DNA from: Aquanectria penicillioides
Taxonomy: Eukaryota; Ascomycota; Sordariomycetes; Hypocreales; Nectriaceae
Length of the DNA: 64,000 nt
Reading direction: 5' to 3'
NCBI GenBank assembly: GCA_003415625.1
Contig: PYIU01000002.1
Location: 5,890,001 to 5,954,000, forward strand
Shown here: one piece after another, positions 38,801 to 50,447 of the stretch
Position numbering within the stretch: the first letter of the stretch is position 1
How the letters are laid out: each line of letters opens with the position of its first letter
Notes under the pieces: model-generated
What the model was told of the DNA's origin: nothing
Database searches by the model: none
The model's input: only the letters and a program-made list of their open reading frames with translations
Program-made: the position numbers and the translations under genes

Positions 38801-41800
38801 TATATATTATTTATATAGCTTTAAGTTAGGCTTAAGTCTTTATTATATCTTTTTTAAATATAAATATATTTATATTATTAATAAATTTAATTATTATAAT
38901 TTTAAGGACTTTTTAAAGTATTATATAAAGCCTTAATATAAATAGAATAAAGAGAATAAAGAAAAGTAATAATTCTTATAGAATCTTTATTTTAATGCTA
39001 TAAGGTTTAAAGAACTTACTATTAAACTAAAAGTATATTAAATACTTAAATAAATAATTAAAAAGCTAAATTAATAATTATTATAAATAGCCTTAATTAT
39101 AAAAAATAATAATAAGCCTTTTATAATTAATTAAATTAAAGGCTATAGTAAAGTTTAATTAAAAAAGTAATACTATTTTACTATAAGCTTATATTATATA
39201 TATTACTTTTATTATAACTATAAAGGCTAGCTTAATAGACCTTTAGGGTTTATTCTCTATGTAATTATTAAAAAGTATATTTAAATTTTTAGTTATTATT
39301 ATTATTTATTAAGCTATTATTAACTTTATTATTTTATTAATAATATTAAAGAAGAAAGTAAATCTTTATTTAAATACTATATATTTTTAGGCTATTATTT
39401 TATTAAATTTAAGAATAATTATAGCAATTATATAATAGAAATAGTATAGAAAATACTTAAATATAATACTTATATTAATAATAATAGTAAGGGCTTTTAA
39501 AAAGGGCTTACTATATACTTTAAGAAAGCTAATAAAGAATTTATTACTACTAAAAGCTTTTTATAATTAAATTTAAAAAAGTAAGTAAATTAATTTATAA
39601 AGTTTAATATAATTTTATATTAAATTTTTAGCATTTTATAGTATTTAATTTATATTTAATAGTTATATTATAAAGTTTATTATAATAAATTTAATATTTT
39701 AATTATTTATTTAAGGCTTAAAGAAAAAGCATTTTATTAATATAATTGCCTTTTTAATATAGCTTATAATTAAAGAATCTTATTTAAGGCAATTAAGGGA
39801 AGAGAGCTATAAAAGGGCTAAAGTAATACTACTTTAAAGTTATATTTATTTTTTTAAATTCTAAAGTTTCTTTTAGCTATTAATACCTTTCTTTATTTTA
39901 GCTTTAAATAAAGTATTGCATTAAGCTATATACTTAGCCCTAGCTATATAAGCCTTTTGCTTATTATTTGCCTTTTATAGTTTTAGTTAATTAACTATTA
40001 TATTATTATATTATATATATCTTTATGCTTATTTAAGTTAATAAATAGCCTTTATAGTAAGCTAGTTCTATTAATTATTGCAATTAGGCCTAAATTGCCT
40101 TTATATTAAAGTAGTATATTAAGTAATTTAATATAGTCCTTAAATTAGCTATTTAACTATTTCTTTTAGCTATTATATAAAGGTTATTTTGCCTAAAGTT
40201 TAGTAAAGGGTAATTTATACTTTAAGTTTAGCCTTTTTAAGGTTTATTATATATTAATTAAATACTATAGGCTAAAGGTTTAATAAAAAAAAGGGCAATA
40301 TATCTATAAAGGATCTAATATATATTTATTATAAAATATAATTAAAGCTATTTAAATTATAATTAAGGCTTAAATAAATAATATAGCTATTTTTTAAGGC
40401 TTAAGCTAAATTAAAAGTACTATTTTTAATATTATTTGCTTTTTAAATTATAATTCTATAAAGGGTTATTAAAGCTATATTTAATTATTATATTTCTATT
40501 AAAAAGGTTAAGCTATATAAAGTAGTTTTACTATAATAGTTTTATATTAAGTAGTATAAATTAAAGTCTTTAATTATAATTATTTTAAGGGCTAAAATAA
40601 GGCTAGCTAAAGTATATATTGCTTTTAAATCTTCTTTACCTTTTAAAGGGTTATATACAATAATTATTTTTATATAGTAATATTTAAAATTAACTTTAAT
40701 TTAATTTTCTTTTATTTAATAGATTTAAGTCTTTAGTTTATATTATTTATATATATAGAAAGCTATATAGCTAAAGTAATAAATTATAGTATAATTTAAT
40801 CCTTTAGGGTTTATTAAAGTATTAATCCTTTAGTTTTTAGCTAGTTTTAAAAGTATAATTATATTATATTTATTATAGATATATAGCACTTAATAAATTA
40901 ATTTAAAATAGTAATATATATTTTAAAATAGAATTTATATTAATTAAATATATTTAAATAAAGGGATTAATTTAATAAATAATAGCAATAAAGTATAGGC
41001 ACTAAAAAAAAAGAAAGTATTAAATAAAGTATAATACTATTTATTTATAGAGCCTAAAGGTTAATTAATTCTTTTAATAAAGAGAAAAGCTATAAAGAAA
41101 GAGTTCTTAAAGAAGCTATTTTATTATATATAAAGGATATTTTACTATACTAAAGTATATTCTTTATATTTTATTAATTATTTATAGTATTCTTCTTTTA
41201 TATAGATTTAGTGCTTTTTTATTATAAAATAGATATAGCTTTAGGCTAAATAATCCTTATAGTAAAGAGTGCAATAATAAAGAATTTCTCTCTTTTTAAT
41301 AAAGTAATTATTATATATTAAGCTATTATATTAGCTATAAATTAAAGTAAATTAATAGTTTTTTATAATATAGCTATACTTATAGCATTAAAAGCATTAA
41401 ATAAGTTTTAATCTTTTATTAAAAGGTTTATAATTATAAAGTTTAGCATTAAAAAATAGCCTATTATTATATAGACTATTAGCTTTTTTAATAAATAAAA
41501 TATAAAGAATTAAATTTATCTTTATTATAATACTATTATAGGCTTAAATAGGCTTTACTTTATTAACCCTTAAGGTATTAATATTATTAATAGTTTTAAT
41601 AAATTTATTTATATTATTAAAAATAAATTTAATTTAAATTCCTTTTATTAAAATAATAAAAGTAAAAAAAGCAAAAAAGGCATTATTCTTAAATATAATA
41701 GCTATTTATTTTTCTTTATAAAAGGCTTTAGCCTATTTTAAAGTAAAAAAGATAAGAACTATATCTTTATTAAAAAGGCAATATATTATAATTATATAAA

Positions 41801-42514
41801 AGTTACTATAAGCTTAATTTACTATTTATATAGTTTTTATTAAAATATAGTTTTTAATATCTTTAAGAGCATTTTTAATATAAATAGTAATCTTATACTT
41901 AATATAGCTATATATTATATACTTATTAATTTTAGTATTTATAGATATAAGGCTATATAAAAGAATTAATATATAGAATTACTATATTAGCTAAAAAGAA
42001 AAAAAGCTTAAATTAGCTAAAATAGCTATTATTATTATAGTAATAGCAGTTATTATAGTAATAGTAATTTTATTAATAAGTCTTTTTTTAAAGGTTATAT
42101 TAATCTTAAAGGGGGGTAAAAGTATACTTTATATATATTAATATAGATTTAAAATACCTTTTAAACTACTTTAAGGAAGTAAAATAAAATGATTTTAGTA
42201 ATAGCTTTATAGGCTTTTTTATCTTTATTAATTATAGGGCTTTTATTAGCTTTTATTACTTTATTTATTTTAGGTATATTGCTATATTAACTAATAGTAA
42301 AAAGGGGATTATATTGGCTATTTTTAATATTATATCTTTTTAAATTAATAACTATTAAAAGGGCTATAGTATTAGCATTGCGCTCTTAATGTACTATTAT
42401 ATTTAGGGGTAATTTAGCATAAGGGATTAATTGATTGTAGTTTTAGATGTTTTAAAGGTAGTTTAGGATGGCTGCAAGCAATTGCAAGTCTAAGGGTAAA
42501 GGTTAGTATAATAC
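35892..42514 (-). mobile_element. LINE copy 3, minus strand, full length
   Basis: Reverse-complement match to LINE copy A along its whole length: 42507 corresponds to about 7115, 41235 to about 8395, and the tail at 35892-35996 to 13644-13742. At 6.62 kb it is almost the same size as copy A. The preserved 5' end (42380-42510) shows the same ORF1 start region on the minus strand. The RT catalytic block is at 38874-38885, again FINN. The antisense open frame at 38718-38936 is a shadow of the RT. It inserted into sequence that includes the Helitron Rep relic. Confidence 0.9.
38874..38885 (-). other. RIP-mutated RT catalytic site, LINE copy 3
   Basis: Minus strand reads TTT ATT AAT AAT, FINN, in place of FIDD or FVDD. 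The same change is seen in copy A (10731-10742), copy 2 (27400-27411) and the fragment at 60747-60758, so every copy in the window lost both catalytic Asp codons. Confidence 0.85.
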
Positions 42515-42524
42515 ATTTTATATT

Positions 42525-42705
42525 ATTTATATTATTTATATTATTTATATTTATTTTTATTCTTTTTATATAATAGATATTTCTTTAAGCTTTAAATTAA
42601 TTTTATTAATAAAAAAAACTAAATATTATAAAGATATTATAATAATATCATTTATATAAATATAATAGATTATTTTATATTTAATTAACTTTATTAATAT
42701 TAAAG
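42525..42705. other. Spacer between two head-to-head LINE copies
   Basis: AT-rich, opening with a TATTATTTA-type simple run. This should be the continuation of the sequence interrupted by LINE copy 3 (after 35891). No helicase motif or other recognisable feature. Confidence 0.5.
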
Positions 42706-44850
42706 TTTATATTCTTTTTGCCTTTAGACTTATAATTACTTATAGCTATTTTAAATTACTTTTAAAATATTTAAAACTATAAGCCATTAAGTTTTTATAT
42801 TAAATTATATTTTAGTATAATAATATATTAAAAGTATAATACTAATATTTATAGCCCTTTTAATAGTAATTAATTTAAAAAAAATATAATATAAAAAATA
42901 GCTAATATAACTTTTTTTTATTATTAGCTAATTTAATAATATATTTAAAATAAATAAAGCAATAAAAGCTAATAAAAGCCTTATAATTAATAAAAATAAA
43001 GAAGCTTATAAAGCTATTATTAAAATTATTTTATTTTACTTTTTAACTTTATTTAATAGATATATTAAATCTATATTAATATATATAAAATGCACTTTTA
43101 CTCTTTCTTTAAAGCTAATATAACCTTTAAAAAAAGGTTTATTTATAAAATTATTATTATTATAATATATATTATTACTTTAATAATAATAATTATTTTA
43201 ATAAACTTAAGCTTTTTTTTATTTTAGCTAATATAATAGTTTTATATATTAGTTTCATTATATAGCTTAAGCCCTATAAATATTAAAATTAATAAATATA
43301 TAATATATAGCTATACTAAATATAAAATTATAATCTATATTAAAAATACTTTTAAAAATATAAAAAACTATATTTTAATAAAAATTATATAAATAGTAAA
43401 TTAAGCCTATAGTAACTTTTATATAATTATAAAATATTATCTTTTTAATAGAAATATAATCTTTACCTTTTTTACCTTAAAGTAAGCTAAAGCCTTTTAT
43501 AAAAAAGAATAAATAGGCATTATATTTAAAAATAAAGCTCTTTTATTGCTTTAATTTAAATTATTTTAGTAAAAAGAATTTAAATTAAATTTATTTTTAT
43601 TAATATAAATAAACTTATAAAGGCTTTTAATAGTATTAATATTTTAAGAGTTAATAAAGTAAAGTTTATATAGGCCTAAAATAGTCTTATAATAAAAATA
43701 AGTTTAATTCTTTATATTATATTAATAAAAAAAGTTAATAATCTATATAATAATAAATTACTTTTAGATATAAAGCTTTATAATTATAAACTTTATAAAA
43801 AGACCTAAAATCTATTTAATGCTTTAATACTATAGATATAGCTATATTATAAAATATTATTTATACTTTATTGTTACTATTTATTAAATTAACTCTTTTA
43901 TTTATAATTAATTAATATAAGTTCTTTTTTAAAATATATATTATTATTCTAAATTAATTTATTAAATATTATATATTTATAATAAATATAATGCAATTAT
44001 ACTTTTAAAATTAGCTAAAAAATAAAGAATTAATACTTTAATAAATATTAAATAATAAAACTATACTATAATTTATTATTTAAGCTATATAGCTCTTTAT
44101 ATATATAAATAATATAAATTATAAATTTAAATCTATTAAATAGAAAAAAATTAAGCTAATATTAACTTTAAGTACTATTATATAAAAATAATTATAGTAT
44201 ATAATTTACTAAAAAATAAAAAAAGCTTAAAAGCAATATATACTTTAGTTAGTTTTATATTAGCTCTTAAAATAATTATAACTAATAAATTTAATTTATA
44301 TTATTTAATATAAAATTATTATAATAGAACTATTTTATATAGCTTAATCTTTTTAATAAAAATGCAAAAATTAAATATAGCTTTAATAATTTTATATAAA
44401 ATAATAACTTAAGAAATAAATAATATAAAAAATAGTATATTTATTTTAACTTAAGCTTTAGTAAATAGTAATATTATTTATTTAAGCCTTAATTATAATT
44501 TAAATAGCTTTAATAATATTTTATAGTAAATATAAATTAACTTTACTATAAATATATTACTATCTTTAATACTAAATAAACCCTTAATTTATAGCATTTA
44601 ACTAATATATAATAGACTTTAAAAAGGCTAAGCTTAAAGTATAAATTGCTTTCTATTAGACTTTAGGCAAAATTAATTTTATATAATAACTAAAATAAAC
44701 AATTAAATACCTAACTTAAGAATTATATTAAATTGCTTAATATATTACTTTAATATAAAGGCAGCTTAAGCCTAACTATAATAACTAATAGAATTAATCT
44801 ATTATAAAGGCTATTTATTAACTTGAATATATATGAAGGTATATATAATG
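42706..44850 (+). mobile_element. LINE copy 4, plus strand, 3'-truncated with internal deletion
   Basis: Colinear with LINE copy A from its 5' end (42720 corresponds to about 7125) to about 9610, where homology ends within the endonuclease region. A deletion of about 360 bp is seen at 43858: sequence equivalent to 8270 of copy A joins sequence equivalent to 8630, removing the region after the zinc knuckle. RIP is heavier here than in copy A: the 5' end, preserved in copies A and 3, is fully mutated. LINE 3' truncation is unusual for retroposition and implies later deletion or breakage. Confidence 0.85.
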
Positions 44851-47234
44851 CCTTTTAGAATAAAAGGTCTCTATACCCCCAACCCGCACTCTTCTCACTC
44901 TCTTTCTATTAATCCTTATAACCTACTATTTACTGCTTTTAGATTATTATATAAATATTATATAATCTATTTCTCTCTCTCTCTTATAGCCTTATTTCTT
45001 TTAATATATTTATTATAGCCTATATACCTTTTCTATTAATAATATTTATATACCTTACTTTATATAAATAATCTTTAAAGATTGCATTTTTTAAAATGCT
45101 TTTATTTTTTTTAAATAATATATATTTATTTTATATAGCTATAATATTACTTTATTGTTATTTTAATATATTATTTAAAACCCTTTATAAAAAGAGCTTA
45201 TTTAGCTTAATTTTAATATTATTTTATTATTAAGCTTTTATAATATTTATTTAATTATATATATTATAGCTAATATTATATTTTCTATTATATTAATTTA
45301 CTATACCTTTAAAATTAATATAATACTATTTAATAAAATACTTTATAATAGCTATATATATAGACTATAGAGATTATATTTTAATAGCTTTTTTATTTAT
45401 ATAAATAACTTTACTCCCTAAAGCTTTAAAGCTATATACTTTAATATATATTCTAAAGATTTATAATCTATATATATAAATATAGCTATATATAAAAGAC
45501 CTTAATAGATTGCCTTTCTTTTTTACTATTTTTACTTTACTATAAGGCTAATTATAATAATTATTAATTATAATAAAATTATATTTAATAATATATTTAT
45601 AAATTAATAGTTTTATATTATATTTTCCTTTAAAATAATACCTATTAATAGATTAAAATAAAAAATATTATTTATTAAAATTTAATACCTTAAAAGCTTT
45701 AAATCTATAATAATCTTTTATATTATATACTATACTTTATTAATTAGCTTAAGGCCTTAATATATATTATTATTTACTATAATAGATATATCTAATATAA
45801 AGGTAAAAATATTAAGTATTAAAATAAAGCTTTAATTATTATATTTAAGTCTAATAATAGCCTTAGCCTTAAAGGGATCTTTATTCTTTTATTTATATAA
45901 TAATAGAAAGATATATATTAATGCCTTACCTTTATATTATTTATAGTATAATAAGATTGCCTTTATATTTAAATTCTAAAAGTTTTAGTTTAATAAAGTA
46001 ATTACTATAATCCATTTGCTTTAAGGGATTAATTGCTTAAGTATATAATATTATTAGTTTAATATCTTTAAGTATAATTTATTTTATTCTCTTTTTTAAA
46101 TCCTTTTAAAGAGCCTTTATAGCTTAAGGTTTTTAGTTATTTAAATCTATTTATTTAATATAATAATAGACTTAAATTTATATTAAATTATATAGCCTTT
46201 ATTATATTGCTATACCTTTTTAATTTACTTTTTTATATTAATTTTTGACTTTATCTTTATTGCATTAAATAGTATTATTATTCTTATTATTAAATAAAAT
46301 GAATAAAAGTCCCTATAGAATAGTACTATAGAAATATTATTAAATAGCTCCTTACTATTATAGTATTAATAAAGCCTATTATTAGCAATATATAGTATTT
46401 ATTTATTAAATATATTTATTTTATTTATAGTTAATAATAGCTTTTTCTTTTACTATATTTATATTATACTTTTAATCTAAAGGAAATATACTTTATTAAT
46501 ATTTTTTATTTTTTTAATGCTTATATTATATATTAAATAGATTATTATACTATTAATTTATATTACTATTATCTTAAATATAGCTATTATTAATATATAA
46601 TTTAATATACTTTTTTTATAAAAAACGCAAGCTAATGCCTTTATAATTTTAGACTTTTCTATATTAATTTCTTTATTAATATATTATAGTAATAATTCCT
46701 TTAATACTTTTTTATTGCTATTATACTTTATTGCATTAAGATATAATAGTATTTTTACTATACTATTAATTATTATAGCCTTTTAAATCCCTTAAATCTT
46801 ACTTTTAATTTCCTTAAATATATAGTTTTATTAGCTCTTAATTGCCTTTAGCTATAATATTTATAGGGTTAATGCCCTTACTTAATTAATAGGCTTAAGC
46901 CTTTTAATAATAATAAGATCTAACTTTTATTTAAATCCCTATATATTTTTCTAAAACTATATAAGCTATTATAGTATTTTTTTAATAGTTGCTATAACCC
47001 CACTATAATTTTATTAGCTTTAATAATAAAGTATATTATGTTAATTAATTGCTTTAAATTGCTATATTAATTGCTATAATACTTTTTATCTTTTTTATTA
47101 ATATCCTTACTATTAGTATTTACTGCACTATTACCTTTATCTTTAATATCTATTTCCTTTAATATAGCATAAAGCTTTATATTTTATTTAATATTCTTTA
47201 TTAATGTTTTTAATAATTAAATATTTACTATTAC
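44851..47234. other. Unclassified relic sequence, left of SINE 2
   Basis: It begins with a short GC-richer patch (44868-44910, CCCCCAACCCGCACTC) and is then strongly RIP-like. The minus strand around 46800-47000 reads partly protein-like (for example KGINPINIIAKGN), but no domain can be named. The small open frame at 44833-45018 straddles the LINE boundary and has no support. No repeat partner found in the window. Confidence 0.4.
47221..47234. repeat. Target-site duplication, left copy, SINE 2
   Basis: ATATTTACTATTAC here recurs exactly at 47832-47845 after the SINE tail. Confidence 0.88.
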
Positions 47235-47831
47235 CCCTACAGCAGAGTGGTTACCGCCTAAAAGCCCCTAGTGTGCAAGGGAGTGAGTTCGAATCCCGCT
47301 CAGGCACCCCTTTTTTACCTGCTTAGGATTGGTCTACCTAAGCAGGGCAAGGGGAACTTAAAAGCAGCCTAGCCTATAGCTAGAAGTAAAAGACTTACCC
47401 GCATCTAGAGTGTTATTCTAGCGAGCCTAATCTATAATAATATAGCTATAGGCTTAAGTAAGGCCTATAAAAGCCTAGCCTTATAGCTTTTAAATAAACT
47501 TAAGCTATAACTAAAGTGTAAGATCCTTAATAGTTTCTTTAGCTATAAATCTTAAGTATAATAATATATTATTTCTATAGGGCTAATTAATAGTATAGTT
47601 ATTATAAGTAAAAGCAAAAAAAGTAAGGTAATTAATATATATTTAATTATAAAAAGTATAATTAATATTTAATTAATATTAATTTAAAAAGATAAAAAAA
47701 GGCTAATAAATAAAGAATATAAAGGTTTTTATTTAATATTTTATATATATAGTTTTTTCTTTATTAAAAATAGTATAAAAGTATTATTTATTTTTATAAA
47801 GTTAATAAAGTATTATTAAATAAATAAATAA
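47235..47831 (+). mobile_element. tRNA-derived SINE, copy 2, with 14-bp target duplication
   Basis: A 597-bp element. The head (47235-47308) has a Pol III A-box-like CAGCAGAGTGGTTACCGC, an anticodon-arm-like CCCCT...AAGGG stem around 47263-47279, and a B-box/T-arm GTTCGAATCCCGC ending near 47298. A box to B box spacing is as in a tRNA, but the acceptor strands do not pair, so it is a tRNA-derived promoter and not a gene. The body is shared with 2661-3217. The 3' end (47721-47831) is the LINE tail ending in TTAAATAAATAAAT. Fourteen-bp direct repeats flank it. The head has escaped most RIP. The element would be mobilised in trans by the LINE. Confidence 0.88.
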
Positions 47832-48348
47832 ATATTTACTATTACTTATTAAAGTCTATTAAATATTTTATTTTATTATTTTATTTATATATTATAAATA
47901 TTATTGCTATAAGACTTTAAAAACTATTTTTATAGAATAAAAAGGCTAAAATATTAAATAGCTACTCTTTATAGATTACCTATCTATTAATATATATTTT
48001 ATAGTAGCTGCTTTCTTTAAAGCATTTATTTATAATAATATTATATATTTTCTTTATAGCTAAAATCTATATTAATAAATCTATTAAAGCTAATAGTAAT
48101 TAACTTATTTAGCTTTTATATTATTTATATTTATTACTATAATCCCTTTTAACTATTATTAAATAATATAAAATATTTATAATAGCTATTTATAGGCTTA
48201 CTTTATAATATAATTATTTTTATATAGTTATATAGATATATATTCTATAATATATTTTTATAATATATCTATACCTTTAAGTATAAAAGCTTTTAATTAC
48301 TTATTTCTAAAGTAATAATATTTACTTTTAGTTAATTTTTCTTTTTTA

Positions 48349-48411
48349 TATCCTTTTAATACTTTTTTATATCCTTTTAATACTTTTTTATATCCTTTTA
48401 ATACTTTTTTA
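48349..48411 (-). repeat. Three perfect 21-bp repeats (KKVLKGY heptapeptide)
   Basis: Three identical contiguous 21-bp units. On the minus strand they read KKVLKGY three times without a stop, so the unit preserves codon phase. They may be part of the minus-strand relic at 48500-48790. Confidence 0.8.
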
Positions 48412-50338
48412 CATAGTTCTATTACTATAGAAAAAACTAATATAGGCTTATTATATTTAAAAATATCTATTAATATATATTACTATATTCATTAAAGAAG
48501 CCTAATATATTAAATATTACTTTTATTTAAAAAAGTAGCTTTTTTATAAAGATTTAATTTATAATCTTTAGAAAGTATTACTTTATATTACTCTATTAAT
48601 ATTATTGCTTAATTGCCTAAAATAGCACTAAAGTTTATAATAGTTTAGCTATATATAATAGCCTTAATATTTAAAATAGCCTCTAAAAGGTCTATAGAGT
48701 TTAAGCATTATTAATTATAATATTACTTTTAGTCTATATAAGCTAAAGCATTTTAATAGCTATTATAGCTTACTTTTAGATTAAATTCTTTATTTTTATT
48801 ATATATTTTATTAAATAGTATATAAATGCTATAATCTTTATTTATATATTAATAAATAATATATTATAGTTATACTAAAGGCTAATTACTATAATTAAGT
48901 TCTATTTATTTACTATAATATAATTATATTATAGATATAAAATGCCTTAAGCTATATATATTATCTTTTTTATTATATTCTATAATATATTAAAGCAATA
49001 AAGATAGTACTTTACTATTAATTGCCTAAAGAAATACTTTAGGTATATTAAAGTATTTATATAAATCTATATATTGCTAATATAGAAGTTTACCTTCTTT
49101 TTAAATTGCTCTATTAATAAAAGCTTTATTATTATTAAATCTAATATATTAGTATATATTAATTGCTTTAATAGCTTTAACTTAAAAAAGGCTATATTTA
49201 ATTACTATTACTTTATTAATTAAAGTTTATGTTTATTTATATTTATTATTATAGGCTACTTTATATATCTCTATAAATATATTATTAATATAGTAAATAA
49301 GCCTCTTTTAGTTTCCTTTTTTTATATTAATCTTTTCTTTTTATTTTTTATTTTTTTTATATTTCTTTTAGCTTTATATATAAGCCCTTATTATTTACTA
49401 TAATAAATCTTAAGTTTATATTTTTATATACTTAAAGAAGCCTATATAAATATAAAGCATTATACTTATTTATCTTTATAGTATTATAATAGTAATTAAT
49501 ATATTTAAATATAAATAAATTCCCTATATTAATATAATACTAAAAGAATAAATATATTTTTTAATAAAAAAAGGTTATTAAATTAATAAAATTAAATATT
49601 ATAAGCCTTAATCTTTTTATAAATTAATTTAAATTTTATAAGAATTACTCTATATTATTTAAATTATATAATTAATATATAGTAAGCTATAATTTAATTG
49701 AGTTTATAATAGTATTTAAGTTTAATATAAATTAAATTGCTAATATATTATAGTAAATAAGCAATAACTTAATTCTTTTATATATTATTAAACTTATTTC
49801 CTTTAATTTAATCTAACTATATCTAAAGGCTATTAAATACTTAAGTAATTTCTTTACTTTTTTATTCTTTATTTACTTTACTATTTTAAGTTTAGCTTTA
49901 GCTATCTTAAACCTTATAAATATAAGGTTCTATATAATCTATTTAATTTATTTATAGCTACTTTTAGATATATTAATTATATTTATTTGCCTATTCTTTA
50001 ATTAAACCTTTATATTAAATACTAAAAAAAAAAAGTATAATAGCTTAAGAACTATTTATTATATTACTAAAGTACTGCCTATATTTTAAAGCTCTATTGG
50101 CTCTTCTTAAATTATATTATAAAATACTATATTAAAACTTAAACTTCTTAGCTTTATAATAGCCTCTTTACTATACTATAGATTGCCTTTTTTATATAAA
50201 AATAATATTAATAACAATTTTATAAAGAACTATATATTCTCAAAGTTAATAAATATATTACCTTTTAGTATATAAATATATAGGTATTATAACTCTCTTT
50301 ATTTAATACCTTTATTGCTTTTACTATTTGCTAATATA

Positions 50339-50447
50339 TTTATAGTAAATTATAGTATTTCTATATTAAATAATTACTATTTACTATTTATAGTAAATTA
50401 TAGTATTTCTATATTAAATAATTACTATTTAGTATTTATAGTAAATA
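50339..50447. repeat. 48-bp direct repeat, 2.3 units
   Basis: Identical 48-bp units at 50339-50386 and 50387-50434, then a 13-bp partial third. The unit length is a multiple of three, which explains the short open frame here (50315-50530). The lack of mutations between units indicates a recent duplication, made after RIP. Confidence 0.9.

Noticed and set aside
44833..45018. Small plus-strand open frame with hydrophobic end
   Set aside because: It crosses the boundary between LINE copy 4 and unrelated sequence, has no homologue in the other LINE copies and shows no motif.
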